Below, piece after piece: positions 1-6,675 of a stretch of 9,342 nt of DNA. The stretch comes from Actinomycetota bacterium (GTDB lineage Bacteria > Actinomycetota > Acidimicrobiia > Acidimicrobiales > CADCSY01): the NCBI GenBank assembly GCA_016178435.1, contig JACOTK010000289.1:1-9342 (forward strand), in the 5' to 3' direction. The stretch's first letter is position 1, and the number at the start of each line of letters is the position of its first letter. The notes beneath the pieces were generated by a model. That model saw only the letters and a list, made by a program, of their open reading frames with translations, had not been told where the DNA came from and did no database searches. The translations under genes were made by a program, and so were the position numbers.

Positions 1-1268
1 AGGCGGTCAATCGGCATGACGTGGATACGGTCTTCGAAGGTATAGGTACGGTCCCCCGTGCAAAGAGCCATGCCGGCCAGGAATCGAGACCCAGTGGCTT
101 CGCGTAGCTTCCGCAAGGAGCGTAGCGATTCACCCGGCACGCGACTTCCGGTCTTGATCTCGAAGGCAAGAACGGCCCCGTCGTCACGTTCGAAGACGAG
201 GTCGACTTCGTCGCCGTCGTGGGTTCGCCAGTGTCCGTGAGCGGGGATCCCGTCGATCCACGTTGCCTGCTTCAGCAGTTCACCGACCACAAAGGTTTCC
301 AGAAGGTGACCAAACTCGGTGAGCGCCGCTGGTTCGAGTGTTGCCATACGGTTGGGCGTAAGCCTCAACAGACGAGCGGCTATACCTGAGTCGACCATGT
401 GAACCTTCGGTTTCGCTGCCGTCCGCGCTCGAAGGGTCGCTCCCCATGCCGGAAGCCGTGAAAGGAGAAACACCGCTTCGAGGAGGTTCACGTAGTTCTC
501 TGCCGTCGTGGTGTCCATGCCGATCGACTGGGCAACTTTGGCGATATTGAGGACTTGAGCAGTCTGCCCGGCAATGCGGGCGAGCAAGCGGGGGAGTTGT
601 TCACGTTGGCGGACTCGTGACAGCTCGATCACGTCCCGGTCGAGCACCAATCGGAGATAATCATCGAACCATCGGTTTTGAGAAGCCATGGTTGGCCTCG
701 AAAGCGCGAGGGGTAGGCCCCCCGCATGGACTCGGTCAATGTAGTCCTGCCGAGAGGTGAGAGACGGAGAGCCGGCAACGGCGGAGGCGATTGCAGCGTC
801 AGGATCAATACAAAGGTCTTCAAGAAAGGTCTCATGGTGACCGGCGATCTCGCCCTGGGACAATGGCAGGATCGTGATCACGTGGAGACGCCCCGTGAGA
901 GATTGGGCGGCAACCGGAAGGGCGCTGTAACGAGTAGAGCCGGTGATCACAAAGTTCCCGGGCTGAGTTGAGCGATTGAGGCGGGCCTTCATCGCGTCGA
1001 GAATGAGTGGCAATTTCTGGTACTCGTCGATGCACACCGGCGGGCGGGTCGCAAGGTAGGCCGTCGGGTTGGCACGGAGGGCGTCCAGAACCTGGGGATC
1101 GTCCAGATCAATCACCTGGACCCCATGGGCAGCAGCGATCTCCGCCAGCAGCGTTGATTTGCCGACTGACCTTGGTCCCTGGAGCGCGATGACCGGCTCC
1201 TCACGGAGCCGCTGCTCCAGCACCGAGGTCAAACGACGCCGGACATGGCCACGAAGAGGAGGGTGCAC
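1..1268 (-). CDS. AAA+ ATPase of the DUF4143 family (ATPase, winged helix, PD-(D/E)XK-like), 3' end cut by the window
   Basis: One uninterrupted frame of 422 codons runs off the left edge. Seen, numbered from GTG 1268: Walker A GPRSVGKS at residues 31-38, Walker B CIDEYQ at 79-84, a sensor-like FVITGS at 106-111, a winged-helix-like stretch around 240-275 (KVAQSIGMDTTTAENY onwards), and a C-terminal nuclease-like core with E354, D356, then E370-x-K372. This order of AAA_14 ATPase, helix-turn-helix and DUF4143 is the family architecture. Length suggests only a few residues are missing, since the family ends soon after a stretch like the final HVMPIDR. The biological role of the family is not settled; no partner gene is visible. 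An in-frame TAG at 1278-1280 limits the start to GTG 1274 or GTG 1268. I prefer 1268 because TAGGAT lies exactly six bases upstream. Codons are more mixed (ATA, CTA, AGG, TTT, AAT) than in neighbouring genes, hinting at transfer. Confidence 0.9.
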   Translation of the reverse strand, partial: MHPPLRGHVRRRLTSVLEQRLREEPVIALQGPRSVGKSTLLAEIAAAHGVQVIDLDDPQVLDALRANPTAYLATRPPVCIDEYQKLPLILDAMKARLNRSTQPGNFVITGSTRYSALPVAAQSLTGRLHVITILPLSQGEIAGHHETFLEDLCIDPDAAIASAVAGSPSLTSRQDYIDRVHAGGLPLALSRPTMASQNRWFDDYLRLVLDRDVIELSRVRQREQLPRLLARIAGQTAQVLNIAKVAQSIGMDTTTAENYVNLLEAVFLLSRLPAWGATLRARTAAKPKVHMVDSGIAARLLRLTPNRMATLEPAALTEFGHLLETFVVGELLKQATWIDGIPAHGHWRTHDGDEVDLVFERDDGAVLAFEIKTGSRVPGESLRSLRKLREATGSRFLAGMALCTGDRTYTFEDRIHVMPIDR

Positions 1269-1274
1269 ATCCAC

Positions 1275-1280
1275 ATCCTA
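1275..1280 (-). promoter_or_regulatory. Candidate -10 hexamer TAGGAT for a leaderless DUF4143 ATPase transcript
   Basis: TAGGAT is followed by six bases and then GTG 1268. This matches the TANNNT-N6-RTG geometry of actinobacterial leaderless genes. No -35 consensus is visible; the expected -35 region lies at the edge of the proximal 23-bp repeat. The AGGA inside the hexamer could instead serve as a weak ribosome binding site for GTG 1268. Confidence 0.5.
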
Positions 1281-1288
1281 GCCCTGTT

Positions 1289-1370
1289 TTCCGTAACTCG
1301 ATGCCTATTTCTTCCGTAACTCGATGCCTATTTCTTCCGTAACTCGATGCCTATTTCTTCCGTAACTCGA
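1289..1370. repeat. Perfect 23-bp tandem repeat, 3 full copies plus a 13-bp partial copy
   Basis: Full units lie at 1289-1311, 1312-1334 and 1335-1357, and a partial unit at 1358-1370. Read on the minus strand, each unit is a 10-bp linker GAAATAGGCA followed by a 13-bp core TCGAGTTACGGAA; the core therefore occurs four times (1289-1301, 1312-1324, 1335-1347, 1358-1370) with no mismatch. The array starts 20 bp upstream of GTG 1268 of the ATPase gene and ends 20 bp short of the stop of the upstream gene at 1391. There are no unique spacers, so it is not a CRISPR array. It looks like iterated protein-binding sites or a slippage-prone promoter element. The whole gap 1269-1390 holds this array, the candidate -10 and nothing else I recognise. 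Confidence 0.95.
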
Positions 1371-1390
1371 GATCGATTCCGAACAACGAG

Positions 1391-2281
1391 TCATCCCGAA
1401 CCGGACCACTCCAGCCAGGCGGTCCCGCTGGACCGGTCGGCGGCGGTGACGGCGACAAGGCGACGTTCCAGCAGCACGGACGGCATGGGCCGAGACGAAG
1501 AGAGCAGAACCGGCGCTCGATGGAGCGGCGCAAAGTCCAGCTCCGTGTCACCCGTTCGCAGGCTCTGAGGCATCGAGGAGAGGTCGGCGATCAATGCCGT
1601 CCGGTCACCCAGACGCGCCGTGCCGTCAGGGCTGAGCTGCCAGGTGGTGCCGTCGTCGAGCACGCCGCCGCCCCAGCACCAGGCCTGACCGCTCCACGGA
1701 GGGAGTCCCCAGAGGTGTTGGCGCCCGCCCCAACCGTCGACGGTCAGGGTTTCCGAGCCGATCAGGATCTCGCCATGCACGCGGCACGTCATCTGGTAGC
1801 CCTTGGCCCCGGGAAGCTTGAAGGTCATGATCTCCGAGTCCGTCTCCCATTCGAGATCGAAACCCAGACCGATCCGGTCGCCCCGGCCCCGGCCCGACGC
1901 CTCCTCGGGGTCGTCGAGCGCAACGGCGAATGCCTCCAGGCCGACCGACCAGTGATCGAAGGGTGTCTCGCACACGGCATCGACCCAGATTCCCTCACCC
2001 CGCGCCCCGATACTGTCGGTCTCACGCACCAGGGGAACGTCGTGATCGACAAGATGCACCAACGGATGGCCCGCTCGGACCAGGCACCCCCAGACAGGCG
2101 CGAGGCCCCGATCGGGTTGACGTCCGAGACGCAGGCTCGCCCCCACCTCGCCGTCGGTCGAGATGAAGTCGAAGTGCCACGACTCCTCCCAATCCGCCGC
2201 CATGTCGTCGGCGGCCAGGTGACGACCCTCGTCGCGGACCGCAAGCCCGTCCGGCAACGAAGCTGCGGTGCCGGAAGACAT
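1391..2281 (-). CDS. Protein of unknown function with a lipocalin/AttH-like motif
   Basis: A 296-residue soluble protein with no signal peptide or membrane segment visible. It is rich in Trp, Gly and Asp and reads as beta-strand rich. The stretch DGWGGRQHLWG (residues 182-192 from ATG 2281), followed by a Trp-rich segment (GLPPWSGQAWCWGGG), resembles the G-x-G-x-R-D-H-S-W-G motif I associate with AttH/CrtC-like double-lipocalin proteins (DUF7064/7065 type); this is a pattern match by eye, not a search result. No catalytic residues can be assigned. ATG 2308 in the same frame would add nine residues, but TACGAT lies exactly six bases before ATG 2281, so I choose 2281. It is divergent from the SCP2 protein 32 bp away, which may point to lipid or steroid handling (inference). 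The antisense frame is Arg/Pro rich and has no motif. Confidence 0.75.
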   Translation of the reverse strand: MSSGTAASLPDGLAVRDEGRHLAADDMAADWEESWHFDFISTDGEVGASLRLGRQPDRGLAPVWGCLVRAGHPLVHLVDHDVPLVRETDSIGARGEGIWVDAVCETPFDHWSVGLEAFAVALDDPEEASGRGRGDRIGLGFDLEWETDSEIMTFKLPGAKGYQMTCRVHGEILIGSETLTVDGWGGRQHLWGLPPWSGQAWCWGGGVLDDGTTWQLSPDGTARLGDRTALIADLSSMPQSLRTGDTELDFAPLHRAPVLLSSSRPMPSVLLERRLVAVTAADRSSGTAWLEWSGSG

Positions 2282-2287
2282 GGTCGG

Positions 2288-2293
2288 ATCGTA
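2288..2293 (-). promoter_or_regulatory. Candidate -10 hexamer TACGAT for the unknown protein gene
   Basis: TACGAT on the minus strand, then six bases CCGACC, then ATG 2281. No Shine-Dalgarno sequence is visible, which fits a leaderless transcript. No convincing -35 is seen 16-18 bp upstream, and that region already overlaps the start codon of the divergent SCP2 gene. Confidence 0.5.
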
Positions 2294-2313
2294 CCGGCAT
2301 GCGAACATGAGAC

Positions 2314-2703
2314 ATGCCCCGCTTTCTCAGCTCCGAGTGGATCGCCCAGGCGCACACCACCGCCCAGGCCTCCGCCACCCTTGCCGATGCGACCGCAGAC
2401 GTGCAGATCACCATTCAACAAAACGTGACCGACACGCCTCGCGGTGATGTCCACTACGTCATTCGCGTCGACCACGGGAGGGTGGAGATCGCAGAAGGCG
2501 TCGACGATCAGGCGACGGTCTCCTTCACCCAGGACTGGGAGACAGGAGTGGGCATGAGCAACGGCAGCCTGTCCGCGCAGGACGCGTTCACCGCCGGGAG
2601 GCTGCGGGTCGGTGGCAACATCCAGGCGATGATGGACGTCCAGCAGGCCTTCACCGAGCTCGACGACGTGTTCGTCGAGCTACGGCTCACCACGACCTAC
2701 TGA
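2314..2703 (+). CDS. SCP2 sterol-binding domain protein
   Basis: A 129-residue protein that is a stand-alone SCP2 (sterol carrier protein 2) fold. The supporting stretches are the N-terminal RFLSSEW, the central strand pattern VHYVIRVDHGRVEI (residues 47-60), ATVSFTQDWETGVGMSNG (67-84) and the diagnostic LSAQDAFTAGRLRVGGNIQ (86-104), which is typical of actinobacterial members. The family binds lipids or acyl chains in a hydrophobic tunnel and has no catalytic residues; the actual ligand is unknown. The start is fixed by the conserved RFLS segment directly after it. The ribosome binding site is poor (a GAG only); GAACAT ends five bases before the ATG and is a weak -10 candidate. It is divergent from the unknown protein and convergent with mdh; the 75-bp gap to mdh (2704-2778) shows no clear hairpin. 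Confidence 0.9.
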   Translation: MPRFLSSEWIAQAHTTAQASATLADATADVQITIQQNVTDTPRGDVHYVIRVDHGRVEIAEGVDDQATVSFTQDWETGVGMSNGSLSAQDAFTAGRLRVGGNIQAMMDVQQAFTELDDVFVELRLTTTY

Positions 2704-2778
2704 GGCCCGAGCTGCGGAGACCCGACCCACGAGACGCCCGACCTACCGAACGCCCATCCGTCGAGGTCCGAATGCGAT

Positions 2779-3768
<990 letters not shown>

Positions 3769-3776
3769 GTCAGGTA

Positions 3777-3782
3777 CTCCTC
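3777..3782 (-). promoter_or_regulatory. Shine-Dalgarno GAGGAG that sets the GTG start of mdh
   Basis: GAGGAG, eight bases before GTG 3768. It is the clearest ribosome binding site in the window and decides the non-ATG start. Confidence 0.75.
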
Positions 3783-3818
3783 GTGGAAGGAAGGATCAGC
3801 GATGATCAGGACCCGGTG

Positions 3819-3824
3819 ACTTTA
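3819..3824 (-). promoter_or_regulatory. Candidate -10 TAAAGT upstream of mdh
   Basis: TAAAGT fits TANNNT and lies in the 85-bp gap after the aldehyde dehydrogenase. If the start of transcription is seven bases downstream (about 3812), mdh would have a leader of about 44 nt carrying the GAGGAG site. No -35 match is visible, and read-through from the upstream gene is equally possible. Confidence 0.3.
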
Positions 3825-3853
3825 CCCGTCGGCCGTGTTGGCGACCCTTTCGC

Positions 3854-5272
3854 TCAGAGCATCAACGCCTTGACCTCGAGGAACTCCTCGAGGCCGAGGA
3901 CGCCGAGCTCACGACCGTGGCCCGACTGCTTGAAACCACCGAAGGGCGCCATCGGGTTGAAGCTGCCGTCGTTGACCGTGACCTGCCCGGCATCGATGCG
4001 CTTGGCCACGCGGGTGGCACGCGCCTTGTCGGCGCTGTAGACGCCGGCGTGCAGGCCATAGATGGTGTCGTTGGCGATGCGGATGGCATCTTCCTCGTCG
4101 TCGTAGGGAAGGATCGACAGCACCGGGCCGAAGATCTCCTCACGGGCGATGGTCATGTCGTTGGTGACGTTCGAGAACACCGTGGGCTTGACGAAATAAC
4201 CCTTGTCGAGGCCTTCGGGCTGTTCGGGCCCGCCGGTGACGAGCGTGGCGCCCTCGGCGATGCCCTTCTCGATGTAGGAACGGACGCGGTCCTGTTGGGT
4301 CTTGGACACGAGCGGGCCGAGACGGGTGGTGGGCGCGAACGGGTCGCCAGGGGTGTAGGCCTCGGCGGCGTCCTTGACGAGCGCAACGATCTCATCCTGC
4401 TTGTCACGAGGCACCAGCATGCGGGTCCACGCGATGCAGGTCTGGCCCGAGTTGATGTAGCAGTTGCCCACACCGGCCTTGACGGCATCGGCGAGGTTGG
4501 CGTCGTCGAGGATGATGAAAGGCGACTTGCCGCCCAGCTCGAGCGCGACACGCTTCACCGTCTGGGAGGCGACCTCGCTCACCCGCTTGCCCGCGGCCGT
4601 CGAGCCGGTGAACGAAACCATGTTGATCTCGGGGTGCGCGGCGATGGCCTCGCCCACGATGGGTCCGGTGCCGGTCACCAGGTTGAAGACGCCCGCGGGA
4701 AGACCGACCTCCTCGATGATCTCGGCGAGGATGAAGGCGTTGAGCGGGGCCACCTCGCTCGGCTTCAGGACGACGGTACAGCCGGCGGCAAGGGCGGGGG
4801 CGACCTTGGCCACGATCTGGTGGAGGGGGTAGTTCCACGGCGTGATGCAACCCACGACACCCACGGGCTCACGCACGATCAGGCTCGAGCCGAGTGGCTC
4901 CTCGAAGGCATAGTTCTCCAGGATCGTGGTGTACGACCCCATGACCATGGCGGGCAGCCCTGCCTGCACCATCACCGACAGGGTCATGGGCATGCCCATC
5001 TCCTGGGAGACGACCTTGCCGATCTCCTGCATGCGGGCGCCGAGACCCTCCTGGAGCCGCTGGATGTACTTGCCCCGCTCCTCCTTGGGGGTTGCCGCCC
5101 ACGCGGGAAACGCTGCACGGGCCGCTCGGGCCGCTCGGTCGACATCCTCGGCAGTGCCGTTGGGGATATGCCCGATCACCTCCTCGGTGGCCGGGTTGAT
5201 GACGTCAATGGCACCCTTGCCGGCGGAGGGAACCCATGCCCCGTCGATGAAGACCTTGTCGTGCTCGTACAT
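3854..5272 (-). CDS. NAD(P)-dependent aldehyde dehydrogenase
   Basis: A full-length 472-residue member of the ALDH superfamily, which oxidises an aldehyde to the acid with NAD(P). Seen: oxyanion-hole N147 in TPWNYPL, cofactor K170 in LKPSEVAP, the FTGST turn at 221-225, general base E245 in ELGGKSP, catalytic C279 in NSGQTCIAW, and E379 in EEIFGPV. The substrate cannot be read from sequence; family members with this layout include betaine-aldehyde, succinate-semialdehyde and aromatic or terpenoid aldehyde dehydrogenases. The start is ATG 5272, preceded by GAGGGG seven bases upstream. It lies 109 bp after icd and 85 bp before mdh on the same strand, so co-transcription with these TCA genes is possible but not shown. 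TATCGT at 5319-5324 is a candidate -10 of its own. Confidence 0.95.
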   Translation of the reverse strand: MYEHDKVFIDGAWVPSAGKGAIDVINPATEEVIGHIPNGTAEDVDRAARAARAAFPAWAATPKEERGKYIQRLQEGLGARMQEIGKVVSQEMGMPMTLSVMVQAGLPAMVMGSYTTILENYAFEEPLGSSLIVREPVGVVGCITPWNYPLHQIVAKVAPALAAGCTVVLKPSEVAPLNAFILAEIIEEVGLPAGVFNLVTGTGPIVGEAIAAHPEINMVSFTGSTAAGKRVSEVASQTVKRVALELGGKSPFIILDDANLADAVKAGVGNCYINSGQTCIAWTRMLVPRDKQDEIVALVKDAAEAYTPGDPFAPTTRLGPLVSKTQQDRVRSYIEKGIAEGATLVTGGPEQPEGLDKGYFVKPTVFSNVTNDMTIAREEIFGPVLSILPYDDEEDAIRIANDTIYGLHAGVYSADKARATRVAKRIDAGQVTVNDGSFNPMAPFGGFKQSGHGRELGVLGLEEFLEVKALML

Positions 5273-5318
5273 CTGCGCCCCCTCGTGTACAGCCTGAATG
5301 TGTCAAGCCCTTGATGAG

Positions 5319-5324
5319 ACGATA
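5319..5324 (-). promoter_or_regulatory. Candidate -10 TATCGT upstream of the aldehyde dehydrogenase
   Basis: TATCGT fits TANNNT and would put the transcript start near 5312, with a leader of about 40 nt that contains the GAGGGG ribosome binding site. No -35 match is seen at normal spacing. A perfect TTGACA occurs downstream at 5301-5306, but no -10 follows it at 16-18 bp. Confidence 0.3.
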
Positions 5325-5350
5325 CACCCGAGTTGTGTCATCCGGTCCAG

Positions 5351-5370
5351 AAAAATGCCTGCTGTCGCAG
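5351..5370 (-). terminator. Weak candidate terminator after icd
   Basis: On the minus strand a 4-bp stem CTGC/GCAG with loop GACA (5359-5370) is followed, after a short gap, by five Ts (5351-5355), the only such run nearby in this GC-rich DNA. It lies just past the icd stop. The stem is too short for a confident intrinsic terminator. Confidence 0.2.
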
Positions 5371-5381
5371 AGACCCTCCGC

Positions 5382-6578
5382 CTACAAACGGTCGATGACG
5401 GCGGAGGCAAACTCGGAGCACTTGACCTCGGTAGCGCCCTCCATGAGACGGGCGAAGTCGTAGGTGACGATCTTGTCGGCGATGGTGGCTTCCATGGCGG
5501 TGATGATGTCGGCGGCAGCATCCTTCCAACCGAGGTGCTCGAACATCAGCACGCCTGACAATAACAAGGAACCGGGGTTGACCTTGTCCTGTCCGGCGTA
5601 CTTGGGCGCCGTGCCATGGGTGGCCTCGAAAATACCGTGCCCGGTCACGTAGTTGATGTTCGCCCCCGGAGCAATGCCGATGCCGCCGACCTGAGCGGCA
5701 AGCGCGTCGGACAGGTAGTCACAGTTGAGGTTGGTGGTCGCGATGACGTCGAAATCGGTGGGACGGGTCAAGACCTGCTGCAGGGTGATGTCGGCGATCG
5801 AATCCTTCACGAGCACCTTGTCGCCGGGATCGCCGCCGCAGTCGTCCCAACCAACGGCCACGTCGGCGAACTCCTCACGCACGAGGTCATAGCCCCAACC
5901 GCGAAACGCGCCCTCGGTGAACTTCTGGATGTTGCCCTTGTGCACCATGGTCACGCTCTTGCGTCCACGCTCGACGGCATATTGCACCGCCGCACGGATG
6001 AGGCGCTTCGAGCCGGTGGTCGAGATCGGCTTGATACCGATACCCGAGTCGTGGCGAATGTCCCAGCCGTACTCGTCGTGGAGGAAGCCAATCAGCTTGG
6101 CCACTTCCTTGGTGCCCGACTCGAGCTCGAGACCGGCGTAGACGTCCTCGGTGTTCTCCCGGAAGATGACCATGTCGACCAGCTCGGGGTGCTTGACCGG
6201 CGAGGGAACCCCGGTGAACCATCGAACCGGACGCAGGCACACGTACAGGTCGAGCATCTGACGCAAAGCGACGTTGAGGCTGCGGATGCCACCGCCAATG
6301 GGAGTGGTCAGAGGGCCCTTGATGCCAACCAGGTGGTCACGAAAATCAATCACCGTCTGCTCGGGAAGCCAGTCACCGGTCTCGTTGAAGGCCTTCTCGC
6401 CGGCGAGGACTTCCTTCCAGGCAACCTTGCGCCCGCGCTTGGCGGCAGCAGCGTCGAGCACCGCACGTGCTGCGGGCCAGATGTACACTCCGGTGCCATC
6501 GCCCTCGATGAAGGGGATGATGGGCTCGACGGGGACATTGAGGGTGCCATCAGCGGCAAGCGTGATCTTTTCGGACAT
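5382..6578 (-). CDS. icd: NADP-dependent isocitrate dehydrogenase
   Basis: A 398-residue dimeric-type enzyme that decarboxylates isocitrate to 2-oxoglutarate in the TCA cycle. Seen: the substrate-binding loop S100-x-N102 with R106, R116 and R140 (GGGIRSLNVALRQ, LRPVRW, FRENTEDVYAG), Y147, K214 (MVHKGNI), the metal-binding aspartates D263 (SIADI), D287 and D291 (NCDYLSD), and HGTAPKYAG at 321-329. K326 and Y327 in that last motif are the pair that gives NADP preference in the E. coli enzyme. S100 is the counterpart of the serine phosphorylated by AceK in E. coli; no such kinase is visible here. The length is close to the roughly 400-residue E. coli-like form, not the monomeric form found in many actinobacteria. 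The start at ATG 6578 has no ribosome binding site, but TAGACT lies six bases upstream. It is divergent from the sulfotransferase. Confidence 0.97.
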   Translation of the reverse strand: MSEKITLAADGTLNVPVEPIIPFIEGDGTGVYIWPAARAVLDAAAAKRGRKVAWKEVLAGEKAFNETGDWLPEQTVIDFRDHLVGIKGPLTTPIGGGIRSLNVALRQMLDLYVCLRPVRWFTGVPSPVKHPELVDMVIFRENTEDVYAGLELESGTKEVAKLIGFLHDEYGWDIRHDSGIGIKPISTTGSKRLIRAAVQYAVERGRKSVTMVHKGNIQKFTEGAFRGWGYDLVREEFADVAVGWDDCGGDPGDKVLVKDSIADITLQQVLTRPTDFDVIATTNLNCDYLSDALAAQVGGIGIAPGANINYVTGHGIFEATHGTAPKYAGQDKVNPGSLLLSGVLMFEHLGWKDAAADIITAMEATIADKIVTYDFARLMEGATEVKCSEFASAVIDRL

Positions 6579-6584
6579 GGCCGC

Positions 6585-6590
6585 AGTCTA
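6585..6590 (-). promoter_or_regulatory. Candidate -10 hexamer TAGACT for leaderless icd
   Basis: TAGACT, six bases (GCGGCC), then ATG 6578. There is no Shine-Dalgarno sequence between. This has the same geometry as four other starts in the window. Confidence 0.6.
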
Positions 6591-6613
6591 GGACGATGCC
6601 CGCCAAAGCCCTG

Positions 6614-6627
6614 CTCCGACCTCGGAG
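6614..6627. promoter_or_regulatory. 14-bp palindrome in the icd/sulfotransferase divergent region, possible operator
   Basis: CTCCGA-CC-TCGGAG is a perfect 6-bp inverted repeat around a 2-bp centre. It lies between the two divergent -10 candidates, at about -36 to -49 from the predicted icd start and -49 to -62 from the predicted sulfotransferase start. It is the only clear dyad in this 97-bp gap. A regulator-binding role is inference. Confidence 0.3.
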
Positions 6628-6663
6628 GCAGGCAGCCCGGGGGACCGCCGGCACCCGCGACAC

Positions 6664-6669
6664 TACGCT
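6664..6669 (+). promoter_or_regulatory. Candidate -10 hexamer TACGCT for leaderless sulfotransferase gene
   Basis: TACGCT, six bases (GCGGTG), then ATG 6676. This favours ATG 6676 over the overlapping in-frame GTG 6673. No -35 match or ribosome binding site is visible. Confidence 0.55.
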
Positions 6670-6675
6670 GCGGTG

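Noticed and set aside
629..1035. Two short minus-strand open frames inside the first 1.3 kb
   Set aside because: They are out-of-frame pieces within the continuous DUF4143 ATPase frame, which is open from GTG 1268 to the window edge and carries Walker A and B motifs.
1289..1370. Tandem repeats as a CRISPR array
   Set aside because: The 23-bp units are directly adjacent and identical, with no unique spacers and no cas genes nearby.
2282..2308. ATG 2308 as the start of the unknown protein
   Set aside because: It adds nine unremarkable residues, has no ribosome binding site, and would put the candidate -10 TACGAT inside the coding region; ATG 2281 fits the shared N6 spacing.
1520..2428. Plus-strand open frame (302 codons) opposite the unknown protein
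   Set aside because: Arg/Pro-rich translation without motif, and it runs into the SCP2 gene. The minus frame has the Trp/Gly motif, a balanced composition and a promoter-like element.
2704..2778. Bidirectional terminator between the convergent SCP2 and mdh genes
   Set aside because: No stem of useful length and no T-run found on either strand in the 75-bp gap.
5301..5306. Perfect TTGACA on the minus strand as the -35 of the aldehyde dehydrogenase
   Set aside because: No TANNNT hexamer lies 16-18 bp downstream; the position expected for -10 is the GAGGGG ribosome binding site.
3917..5314. Long plus-strand open frame (465 codons) opposite the aldehyde dehydrogenase
   Set aside because: It is the antisense of a clear ALDH with all catalytic residues; its translation is His/Gly/Asp/Arg rich without any recognisable motif, as expected for GC-rich shadow frames.
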